Shown here piece by piece: positions 23,017-33,699 of a DNA stretch of 64,000 nucleotides. Positions within the stretch are counted from its first letter, which is position 1. Every line of letters starts with the position of its first letter. The stretch covers positions 682,001-746,000 of the forward strand of contig WTXI01000012.1 of the NCBI GenBank assembly GCA_022376515.1. The letters run 5' to 3'. Source of the stretch: Lactifluus volemus (lineage: Eukaryota; Basidiomycota; Agaricomycetes; Russulales; Russulaceae). A program made the position numbers and the translations under genes. The notes below the pieces were generated by a model. It searched no databases and had not been told where the DNA came from. It saw nothing but the letters and a program-made list of their open reading frames with translations.

Positions 23017-26000
23017 ATGCCATCACCTGGCTCTGGGTCCTCCTCAACACCTTCCTCCTCTAACTTTCATTTGATCACCAAGGCCTTGTCCGACTATGCA
23101 AAGCAGACCGACATAGATCTCACACAAAACCCTTTCGCCGACCAGTTTCACAAATGTGACTCTGCCGAGGCTATTTCTGAGCTACTTCAAGGCAGAGTAG
23201 AGGCTTTCAAAGATTATCGGGACGAACATTGCAGATTGATCAAGTGCCTCAACCCCGTATTCCAGTTCCTCCATGTATTTTCTGCCACCCTTGGCGATGC
23301 CGTGAGCAAACATGCACTGAGTAGATCCTATTTTTATTATAACTTTACACTCACCCTTCAGGTCCCGTTTCCACCTGCGAAAGCAGTCTTTGTCGGCATC
23401 GATGTCCTCCTCCAAGTATCTAACTCCTTCACCTGTCGTGAAATCCACCTCATATCTGAATCAATCAGGCAGCCTCCGGTGTCAGTGCAAGCTATGATGC
23501 GCTCGTTGAAATCTTTGACCGCGTCGGCAATTTCCTGAAACGCCTCCAAATTTATGCCAAGATCCCGTTCACACCACCGATGATCGATATCATCGTTCAG
23601 ATCATGCTCGAAATACTTTCGGTGCTCGCCCTGACAACAACGGAGATAAAGCAGGGTCGTTTCAGTAAGCAGATCCTCCCTCCAAATGTCGTGATTTCTA
23701 GACATTCTGCAGAGAAATTCGTAAAGAAAGTATTTCGAGATAACAAGATTGAAACTGTGTTACAGAAAATGGACCAACTCATCAAAGAGGAAAGTAGCAT
23801 GGCTGCAACCCTGGCGATGCAAGGGGTCCTAGCAATTAATACGAAGGCAGAAATCAACGGTACGCAACACTTTCACGACCGCTTGCTTGATGTCCTGAAC
23901 TGTAGTCCTGTAGACATGTTAGCTTGGCTCTCCGCTCCTGATCCATCGACAAATCACGTCACTGCGCGGGAACATTGCCACGACGGGACAACCACGTGGT
24001 TTGTCCAAGGTGTCTTTGAGGAATGGAGATCGACAGGATCGCTGTTATGGGTCCATGGTAAACGTGCGTCGCTGTCCGAGTTGCATTCCTACACCTGCTG
24101 ATGGCTGCTTATGACCCAATCACGTAGCGGGCTCAGGGAAGAGTGTCTTGTGGTATGTGTCATACCAATTACGTCACTCCCGCCTTATCGATAATGTCGA
24201 CCAGCTCCATGATCGTTGAAGCAACCAAAGCCGTTTCCGATGCCGAGTCAGCCCTGACGGCGTATTACTATTTCGATTTCCGAGATACCGCAGGGCAAGG
24301 CGTTCGTGGCCTACTCACTTCGCTCCTCACCCAGCTCAGCACCAAATCCAATCGCTGCGGCAACATTCTTTACGACCTATATTCGAGACATGGCTCGGGA
24401 TCACAGAAGCCTGATAATCGTGTTCTCAAGCAATGTTTGGTGGAAATGCTGCAACTCCCCGAAAGCCCCGTAACCTACATTATCATGGATGCCCTGGACG
24501 AATGTCCAAACACATCAGGAGTCGAGTCCCCTCGCGATCACGTCCTGAAACTCGTAAATGAACTTGTCAGCTTACGACTCACAACTCTTCGTCTATGTGT
24601 TACGAGCCGTCTCGAATCCGATATCATACCTACTCTTGAACCTTTGGCTTCCCACGTCGTGTGTCTTCATGACCAGGCTGGACAAAAAGAGGCCATTAGC
24701 GACTACGTCAAATTCGTTGTCGCCTCCGACAAGAGGATGAAGAAATGGAGAGTGGAAGATATAGAACTGGTCATTGATACGCTTGTGCGAAAGGCCGACG
24801 GAATGTAAGTTGTCAGCACCACACAACTCGGCTCTTGCGGGAAATTCGAACTCAGACGCTCGGACGCGAAATGGGTAAGAGAGCTTAATTTATTGGTCCG
24901 CTACACAACGACTATTTATACATCCAATGCTAGTGTGTGGGACTGTATGTACTTGTAGTGTAGGTACAAACTGTCTAAGTAGTTTGGCTAGTCTATGATG
25001 CAATGAGGGTGGATGGAATATGAACATGGTGGATGACGAGCTAAGGTTTAAACTCAGCTGATGTCGGAGAGCTAACACTAACATCGGCAAGTTGTTTATG
25101 TGACACATATAGGTTTCGGTGGGTTGCTTGTCAGCTGGAAATGCTACGGAAGTGCTTTCCAGCAAGTCTCCGGGATGCTCTGCATAAATTACCCGAGACC
25201 TTAGATGAGACGTATGGGCGGATTCTGCTAGGGATCGAACCGGGAAACGGAAACCGAGAATATGCCCATCGGCTCTTGCAATGTGTTGCTGTGGCCGTTC
25301 GCCCTCTTCGCGTTGAAGAGCTCGCAGAAGTTCTTGCCATTCAATTTGAGGCCGGAAAGCCCCCTGAATATCATCCCGGTTGGTCGGTTGAGGATACTTA
25401 CGAGGCTGTTCTATTCGCATGCTCAAGTCTAATCTCGGTTGATGGATCACGGATCGTCCGGTTTTCTCATTTCTCCGTCAAGGAGTTCTTGACATCCGAT
25501 CGCCTTTCCCAAGAGCTCTCCCGCTATCATATCTTCCTCCAGCCTGCACATTCAATTCTCGCACAGGCCTGCCTCTGCGCGCTACTCCGACTAGATGTCA
25601 AGGTCGACAAAAACAGCATAAAGGAATTCCCACTTTCCATATACGCCGCACAGCACTGGGTCGAGCATGCTCGGTTCGAGAATGTGTCATCCAGCATTCA
25701 AGAACTAATGGTTCACCTATTTGAACCTGACAGGCCTCACTTCGCGACATGGGTGTGGATATACGACATCGACCAACCCTGGGATTGGGTGAAACATATG
25801 TCGAGCGAGCAGCCAATGGAACCCGAAGCAGACGCTTTGTATTATGCTGCGCTGTGTGGTCTCCATGGCGTTGTAGAACACCTGATCTCGAGGTGTCCTC
25901 AGGACATCAATTCCAAGCGAGGCGCCTATGGCACACCACTGCATGCTTCCCTTTTGAAGGGTCATTTCGAAATCGCACTGATGTTGTTTCAGCACGGTGC

Positions 26001-28473
26001 TGACGTAAATGCCCTTAACCAATGGGGCAAGAGCCCGTTGCACTTCGGGTCATCAAGGGGACGTCGTGACGTTGTAGAATTTTTATTGGACCTGTACGCA
26101 AGTGACAATATGCACAACAACTGCGAGCGCCCGATGAACGCACCATCAGGGAATGGAGAATTGGAGGATGGGTGGTCTGGCGTACTAGATGTAAACACCC
26201 ATGACGATGATGGCTGGACCCCATTGATGTCAGCTTCGGCAGCCGGCCATCTGGATATTGTGCAGCTGCTACTCCAGAATGGGGCTGCTGTCAACTCCCG
26301 TAACAATGAAGGCTGGACCCCATTGAAGTTAGCTTCGCGATACGGCCTTCGGGACATCGTGCAGCTGCTACTCAAGAATGGGGCTACTGCCAACTCTCAT
26401 GACAATAAAGGATGGACCCCATTGAAGTCAGCTTCGCGATACGGACATCGGGATATCGTGCAGCTACTACTCGAGAATGATGCTGCTGTCGACTCTCCTG
26501 ACAATGAAGGCTGCACCCCATTGATGTTAGCTTCAGGATCTGGCCATCTGGATATTGTGCAACTGCTACTCCAGTACGGGGCTGCTGTCAACTCCTGTGA
26601 CAATAGAGACTTGACCGCATTGATGTCAGCTTCGTGTAACGGTCATTCGGATATTGTGCAAGTACTACTCGAGAATGGTGCTGCTGTCGACTCCCGTGGC
26701 AATGAAGAGTCGACCCCATTGATGGAAGCATCAGCATCTGGCAATCTGAATATTGTGCAGATGCTACTCCAGAGTGGGGCTGCTGTTGACTCCCCTGACA
26801 ATAAAGGTGATACCCCATTGAAGTCCGCTTCGCAATACGGCCATCGGGATGTCGTTCAGCTACTACTCCAGAAGGATGCTGCTGTAGACTCCCGTGACAA
26901 AAAGGGTTGGACCCCATTGATGTCAGCGTCGCAAAGAGGCCATCTCGATATCGTGCAGCTGCTACTCCAGAATGGCGCTGCTGTCAACTCCAGTAACAAC
27001 GAAGGCTGGACCCCATTGATGGACGCTTCGATGTGTGGTCACTTGAATATCGTGGCTCTGCTAATTCAAAATGGCGCTACTGTAGAGTCCTCCGATAATC
27101 ATGGCTGGACTCCGTTGAGGTCAGCTTCGCAATTCGGTCATCAAGATATCGCGCGACTGCTGCTCCAGAACGGCGCGGCCGTGGACACCGGCGACAATCA
27201 AGGCTTCGTTCCATTACATTTCGCATCAGGATGTGGACATTTCGATGTTGTAAATGCGTTACTAGATCACGATCCAACTATCGACATCCGCTCCGTGCAC
27301 GGAATAACTCCCTTGCATATGGCATCAGCTGCCGGAGAACTCGGCGTTGCACTCTTCCTGATTGAGCGTGGTGCAGACGTGAATTCGAGAGATGACCTGG
27401 GCAGAACTCCATTACACTTCATAGCGGAATTCGGACACATCAATATCGCGCAAGTATTACTTGACCCCGGCGCCAATGTATACACACCGTGCGCAAACAT
27501 GTGGACTCCACTGCACGTCACATCAGCTAGTCGTTATTCTGACATTTCGCAATTCCTCACCCAGCTTCGCGGTTTCGTCGAGGCCTATAAGGAGCACCTT
27601 GGAGCTGTGTTGTCCCCGCCAACGCAACTTGATATTGCGCTTTCGCAAGTCCAATGCCGACCAATCACAGAATTCAAAGATAGCGATGGTTGCACACCAT
27701 TACACGTAGCGGCACGAAATGGGCACCTTGATATTGTCAAAATTCTAGTCGATTTAGACGCAAATGTCAACACATGGAATGGCGAGGAGATGACAGCACT
27801 GGACGTGGCCATTACAAATGCGAAATGGGAGGTGGTGACCTTCTTGGCGGAGCGGACTGGAGTGGGAGACACGTATTATCTGGCCAGCACACTGGCAGGC
27901 ATGACCACGCCGGATACTGAATCACAAAACACGGGCTCGGATGTCATGAATCTATTACCCAGATTTGGGGAGAACCCAACGTCTCTTGACGCCGGGAGGA
28001 CTTCGTTATTTACCGCATCCGAAGAGGGGAACCTCGACATGGTACAGTCGTTGCTCGACCGGGGCGCGAATGTCAATGAACAGAACCATGGACGTAAGGA
28101 CACTCCGTTGCATGGTGCATCAGGGGAAGGAAGACTTGAAGTTGTGAAGTTGTTAATTCAGCATGGTGCGGATGTGAACTCCCGGGATAGGCTTGGGTAT
28201 ACGCCGTTGCACAAGGCATCACTCAAAGGAGAGTTGAATGTCGTGCGGGTATTACTTGACCATGACGCCAATGTGGACGCAAAAGAGTCTGACCTCTGGA
28301 CTCCATTGCACATGGCAGTCTTCAGCGACCATCTCGAGATGGTCAAGCTGCTCCTAGAACGGGGAGCAAATTTTCATCTGCGGGACGATGAAGGCAAGAC
28401 GCCATACCAGGAAGCATTAAAGTACGGACTGTCTGACATTGCCCGATTGTTGTTGGAGAATGGTGCGCATTAA
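23017..28473 (+). CDS. NLR A: Goodbye-NACHT-ankyrin STAND protein, apparently intact
   Basis: Fungal NLR-type receptor, probably an intracellular nonself or stress sensor. Seven exons (23017-23301, 23362-23415, 23469-23859, 23914-24063, 24128-24152, 24205-24804, 25113-28473) join in frame to 1621 aa. Residues ~1-245 are the Goodbye domain (SDYAKQTDIDLTQNPFADQF, PFPPAKAVFVGIDVLLQ, VLALTTTEIKQGRFSKQ). The NACHT domain follows: P-loop GKPGSGKSVL at ~292-301, Walker B YIIMDALDEC at ~392-401, sensor LRLCVTSRLESD at ~430. After a linker (WIYDIDQPWDWVKHM) come ankyrin repeats to the C-terminus. Ten near-identical 33-residue units lie at 26203-27192, flanked by more divergent repeats. Intron 6 holds a solo LTR (24833-25083). 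No frameshift was found. It is the best candidate for the functional copy of the three. Confidence 0.93.
24833..25083 (-). mobile_element. solo LTR (Copia-like) inside intron 6 of NLR A
   Basis: NLR B and C have a 52-nt intron here, but A has 308 nt. The 251-bp extra piece is flanked by a perfect 5-bp duplication TCGGC (24828-24832 and 25084-25088). On the minus strand it begins TGTTAGTGTTAGC, contains TATAAATAG and an AATAAATT polyadenylation-like signal, and ends GCAAGA. This is the layout of an LTR left after recombination. Splice sites of the host intron are untouched. Confidence 0.85.
26203..27192 (+). repeat. 10 x 99-bp ankyrin-coding array in NLR A
   Basis: Ten uninterrupted 33-codon units with consensus DNxGWTPLxSASxxGHxDIV and QLLLxNGAAVxS. 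Units differ mainly at a few columns. The unit boundaries fit exactly between Asp codons at 26203 and 27193. Confidence 0.92.
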
Positions 28474-29377
28474 GGTATGATCCAGCATGATTTCACTGAC
28501 TCAGACGTGCTGCTGAAATACGCATTCAGGTGTAAATGTTACTTCAACTCGATGATTCTAGGATACCATACTACGACTTGTCATGGATGGCTAGCACTGG
28601 TACGAGGTCAAATGACTCGAAAATGGGAGTGATACTGTATTGGGACATTTGGACAAGTGGGAGGGGAAAGATGGCATTATGTATGATTGTCGTGGCAATA
28701 CATGTTAATTGATCGTTAATCCCTTAGCTATGAGTGCACTTCACATCCAAAGTCTTGAGCGTGATATAGTATCACGACCAAGGACGCTACAACTCACAAA
28801 GCATTAGACGAAAAACATGGCCTCTGTTCATGACTCAAGGTAGATTGAAGAACTGACACAATGATCCGTAGTTCGATTGAAGGAAGAAAAATGAGGTCGA
28901 ACAAAGGCTGTCAGTCACAGGTGCAAGGACGTGAATAAGGTTCGGTCATCAGCGATCAATGTGATGGCAACGCCGTTGAGCATGAAGGTGTAAAAATAAT
29001 TTGGGCGATGATGACGGATGAACGTATACCGTGACGAAGCACATGTATCTGTAGAAGTTTGTAAGCATAAATGTATAAGGGAAGGTTTAGTGGAGCGTCG
29101 TAAGAGGGCGAGGGGAGTAAATGGCCTGGTAGAAATGGTGACACAAGTGGCAAGTTGCGTAAGATTGAACCCGTATGTAAACGTTGGGAGGAGGGCATGA
29201 CAAATTCTAATAGAGATATAAACGCGCAGGACGGAAGGAGAGCATGAAAGATTACATGAGATTGAGAGCACCAAAAAAAAAAGAGAACATCGATGGAGGA
29301 AATCGGGGGGGGGGGGGGTCGTTTAATAATGCGTGGTGAAAGTTCGTGTGTGAGGCGGCGCATAATGTTCCATTCCA
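28474..29377. other. conserved NLR 3' flank, then unassigned sequence
   Basis: The first ~290 bp (GGTATGATCCAGCATGATTT and onward, to AAAGTCTTG near 28759) are shared with the 3' flanks of NLR B and C. The rest is AT-rich with A and G homopolymers (about 29272-29317) and shows no gene. Confidence 0.55.
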
Positions 29378-32300
29378 CTAGGACTCGTCGGCGTGCTCCC
29401 ACTCGACTCTGTACTGACTGATGATAGTCAGCGTCGTCACGAGCGACGCAGCTGCCGTACTCAAGTCTGCTGGCGGCGGAAGCGGTGGGGAAGGTGGTGT
29501 GTCACTAACGTGCGAATGGGGCAGGGGAATCGGCATGCCGCTTACGGGTGAGTGTTGTCGCATTTGCGCTTGGGATTCGCCTGTGTGATCGTACGTGTCT
29601 GCGTCCGCGTCGAGCCACTCGTGGTATCCTCGGACTGTACAGACTGAGACAGTAAGAAAAGAGGTGAAGTCTGAGACGTGAACGAACGCGCCGTTTGGAG
29701 CTGGGCCTCTTCGGACGACGAGGATGAAACGCTGCGCGTACGTGCAGCTGTGCTACCACTGCTCGACTCTTCCTGCTGCTGTGCCCGTCCTTCTGCTCTA
29801 GCTCTCACCCCCGCAGATGCATCAGCAGCAACCGCAGCCGCCACAGCCGACGAAGACGACACTGACGACCGACCCTTATCACTCTCAGGCGTACGCGCGC
29901 ACGCACTGCCAGCTCATCTCAACAACCCACCAGCAGCGCCGACTCCTGGCACGCCAAACGTATGATTTTCAGAATTACTCAGTGCGCCCTCGCTCGCTGA
30001 CGCCTCCGACGATTCCCCACCAGACAACCGAACCGCGCGGGGAGAACTGGGCGTGCGCCCTAAGTACAAGTTCGATGCCGGATCGCGATGCGCTGCCGAT
30101 ACTGTGTATGAAGCTCTGTGCCCACGTGCGGCTCGGCGTGAGCGACACGCTGGCCGCCGAGACGTGCGAATTGCGTCGAAGTGTGGCGCGAGAGTGAGCG
30201 AGATCTGAATGCGCCGCTGATCCTAGCGAGCGAAGCCGCGCTGCAGTTCCGCGAGCTGAGAAGGGAGGCTCTCGGACCTGGCTGTGACGAAGGTGAAGAC
30301 AAGAGACCGACTGGATCTCCGCGCTCGTGGGCTTCAAGCGAGCTATTGTGTAGCGGTTGACCTGAGCGTAGCGGGCAATATTCTTCGCAGTCTGATTCTG
30401 GTAATTCTAAGCTGAAGAGCAGATGTTGATGTTGCCGTGACGGAGGAACCACGGGGCCACCCGCTGAAGTCGAGGAAATTGGGACGCTGCCTGCGCGGTT
30501 GTGCCGGCTGCTGGGTGGGGTGGAGGCATGGGCATCCCACCGCACATGTGTTTGGCGTGGACGAACTCGGATGGGCTCCCGAGACTAGTGAGCCACCTGA
30601 AGGCGATGAAGTGGTGGCCGTCTCTGCATTATCTGTGCTGCGGGTCGCGTGTGACACACGTGTCGAAGCGCTCTTGCTCTGTGGTGTAGCGGTTGGTGGC
30701 GAGAAGGCAAACGGAGGCAAACCCGTGGACGACATACTTCCTCCGCCTGCCGGGTGACGAAACGCGAACGGGTAACGGCTGGGTATGGGCTGTCCGAGGC
30801 TCGAGTGTGAGTTTGACGCACGGCCGGAGAACGATGACGGACCTTCGCTCATGTGGCGTCGGGTTTGCTCTTCCTCCACCTCATCCTCAACACGCACCAC
30901 AATGTCATCCCCTTCATCTTTCTCCTCGCCACTATGTTCTCCTCCTTCGCCCTCTATCGACCCAGGTGACGGCAGGAACGGAATCCGTTCCTCCTCGCTG
31001 CTATCCCTCGAACTGAACCCAGTGAAAGGATACGGCAGGTTCTTTTTACTCCCTGTCGTCTTCGCTTCATGCAGATGAGCCTCCGGTGGCGATGCTGTGA
31101 TGAATCCGCGGCCATCAATCTGGCTGCTCCTGCACTACTGACCCTCCTTCGGACTCGGACTCTCAAACAATTCCTGCGAGAGTATTCCTCTGCATACCGG
31201 CGGCAGCTGCGTCGCACCGCCACCTCGAAACCACCCTCGGAGTGTTGACCAGCCGTCGTCATTTGCGTCGTCCGTGGTGCGCGAAGGGTGAGACAAAATC
31301 CATACGTTTCCAGCACGCGCAACAGGGTGCATTCTTTCCAGGCCCACGAAAGCGTCTCGGCACCGCCCGTGCTGCCGACTTCAGACCTTTCGCTGTAAAT
31401 CGAGGCGATCGAGGCTGTACGACTTATTCCGCCTCCTCCCAGGGTGTGCGGGGTCCACAGAGTCATGCACAGCCATGCCCGCTGAACATCCAGATATCAG
31501 CCCTGCGCGAACCTTCAATCCGCAAGGATGTTGAGTTGAGAGAGAGAAGAGGAAACGTACCAGCTAAGTAGAAGGACGAGGGTGCTCCCGGCCGCCCAGG
31601 TGGCATTGGCAATCAACAAATCCTTGGCATAGCAAGAAAGTGCGCCCGTGCCAGTATCGAAAAACGTTCCGTCACGTCGTGCGATGCTCGGATCAACTTC
31701 TGGGAGCAGTAACCCACCAGGGAAACGCTCGGGGCTTCGAATGAGAGGAGTGGCGCGAGGGACAAAGCCTGTGCGCGGGAGGAAGGTCGCAATCATCGGG
31801 AAGTTCTGGGGATAAAGGTAGCACGTCTCTGCGAGCGCGTCGCGCAGATGGGAGGATGACATTTTAGTTGACGAGTGGGAAGGCCGAGTTGCGGATGTGC
31901 TGGAAGAAGCGAAAGTGGGTGTAGGACGTCATGGAGACCAGGTTGAAAGCTGGGCAAGATAAATAGATGGGAAAAATGACACGACGACCTGAGATGATTA
32001 TTAGCCTGAGGGGAGGTGTGGAAGGTGATGAAACGGGGACTCACGAAAGCGCCAGAACCGGGTACTCTGTGGGTGTCGAGATTCGGGAGCTTTGCGACCT
32101 CAATTAACGCCAAAACAAAAGAAAAAAAAAATCGGACTCGCTCAATCAAGATAAAGATAGCGTTCATGTCAAGCAAGGTTTGAATTGGGACTTGGAAAAG
32201 AGGAGGAGAGGAAAGAGGTAACACTGACGAGACTTTCAGGACGGATTGCGAAAGAGTTCGAGGTGCAATCCGGGTGCGCGACACTTGGACGGCTGCGCGA

Positions 32301-32483
32301 TGACGGCACGAAGGCGGGATCCTCTGTCAAAAATAATAAAAAGAACACATGGACATGTATGGCGAATCTTCCTAAGACTTTTCGTGGGAGAGCTCGGGGT
32401 GCAAGCCTGGGACGACACTTAAGCGGGTCTGTGATGGCGTCACAAAGGTATGCATCCGGTGTCTGTTGAGTAATATTGACCAA
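29378..32483 (-). pseudogene. M-family gene copy M1 (membrane protein with Ser-rich tail), broken
   Basis: Read on the minus strand, pieces appear in order. They are VNITQQTPDAYLCDAITDP near 32420-32480, NAIFILIE near 32140-32165, a fragment with SMTSYTHFRFFQHIRNSAFP near 31860-31930, LLIANATWAAGSTLVLLLSW with a donor GTACGT near 31560-31630, a tail with SQELFESPSPKEGQ, and a C-terminal end TLTIISQYRVEWEHADES at about 29381-29434. Several frame changes and stops separate them, so I call it a pseudogene. It is the only copy with the far C-terminus. The hydrophobic segments suggest a multi-pass membrane protein. I do not recognise the family. M2 is the better-preserved copy. Confidence 0.55.
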
Positions 32484-32554
32484 AAACTCTAGTAAAAAAA
32501 CATAGACACATAAATACAGTACATGCGAAAGAGCATAAAAAATGGTGGTGTACT

Positions 32555-33137
32555 ATATCCAACCCCTCCTTCGGCCACACCCATCATTCGGACAGTCACA
32601 CAGTGTCACACCGGCTCCACGTGATGGACATGGCCCTTGCACCGGCCATTATTGATACCTAACTTACCAATTTGTTTGTTGTACTCAACGATGACAACCT
32701 CAGTGCAATGTTTCTCACCCAAATAAGTAACTTGAAGAAGAAATTTAAATTTAATCCAATCAGAGCTAGGATTGGCTGCATGCCACATTGAGGAATGAGG
32801 AACTTGAAGTCAGTGCCCTGGCACTCTTTTTTTTCGACTTTACATAAATTTCCAAATACAGTATTGACGGGCCGTGCCGCTATCGGACAGCACGGACTCA
32901 ACCCTCCGAGTCTCCCACGCACAGACCCGGCAACTCGGCAAGCGTGAGTCTGCGTGACATTTCACCTCTTTTTCGTTCTCATTAAAAACTACACTTCATG
33001 CCCCCAAAGCACCTGAAATATCACAAAGACATGTACTAAATGACTCCTGCCAAATATCAAATGATGCGGGCCAGAAATGAGTGAGATATAACAAAGTGTC
33101 CGATTGATGGGTGTGGCCGAAGGAGGGGTTGGATATA
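32555..33137. mobile_element. 583-bp MITE with ~40-bp terminal inverted repeats
   Basis: The left end reads ATATCCAACCCCTCCTTCGG. The right end is its reverse complement over about 38 bp with one or two mismatches. Both sides are flanked by GTACT. The paralogous place near M2 (about 42906) has a single GTACT and no insert, so it is the empty site. No transposase is present. The superfamily is not clear from a 5-bp duplication. Confidence 0.75.
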
Positions 33138-33358
33138 GTACTGTATTGTAAAGGTTCGTGTACAGTATGCAGAGGCGGCATACAGTTACTGATTCTCATT
33201 TGTCTTTGTTTGTTCAAGTTTGTATCAGTCCCTTGCTCTCGGGTCCATGATTGCGACGCCGCGCAGGCAAGCATCATGATCTTCCGACTCCGATATGAAC
33301 CACTTTCCCCCTTTGACCACTAATACAACCTAAACCAGCACCAGCACCAGTTCTCCGG

Positions 33359-33699
33359 CCATACTAGGGTCTTTTATACTAATGAGGTAAACAAAGCGTT
33401 ACATCGATTTGTGTCCCCTAGTGAATGGTGCGGTAGCTGTCTGCATTGGGCTCCGCGACAGCTTGGCATCTATAGCGCGGTCAGGTAGGGCTCATAGCAA
33501 ATCTCCTGCTACATAGCATCTGCACTCTTTGTCGTTAGCGCTACAGTTCCTGGCAGAGCTGAGAATGAAACACTTTCCAAAACAATCGATTTTCGGGCTG
33601 TGCACCCTGAACGTTCCTGAATCCTAGAGTCCTAGTGCCTGATTCCCCGTCGCCCAACTACATTCCTACTATTCCCATCAGAAGTCAAGCTCTACACCA
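33359..33699 (+). promoter_or_regulatory. conserved NLR upstream region, copy B
   Basis: Same block as before NLR A and C, ending at the ATG at 33700. It includes TAATGAGGTAAACAAAGCGT and the GCACCCTGAACGTTCCTGAA segment. Confidence 0.55.

Noticed and set aside
25598..26917. Minus-strand open frames of 100-230 codons opposite the ankyrin exons (also in B and C)
   Set aside because: They are antisense shadows of the repeat. Their repeated text mirrors the 99-bp period and carries no known domain.
29542..29862. Ser/Ala-rich ORFs on both strands of M1 as independent genes
   Set aside because: They are parts of the broken M1 tail or its shadows, matching the single long tail frame of M2.
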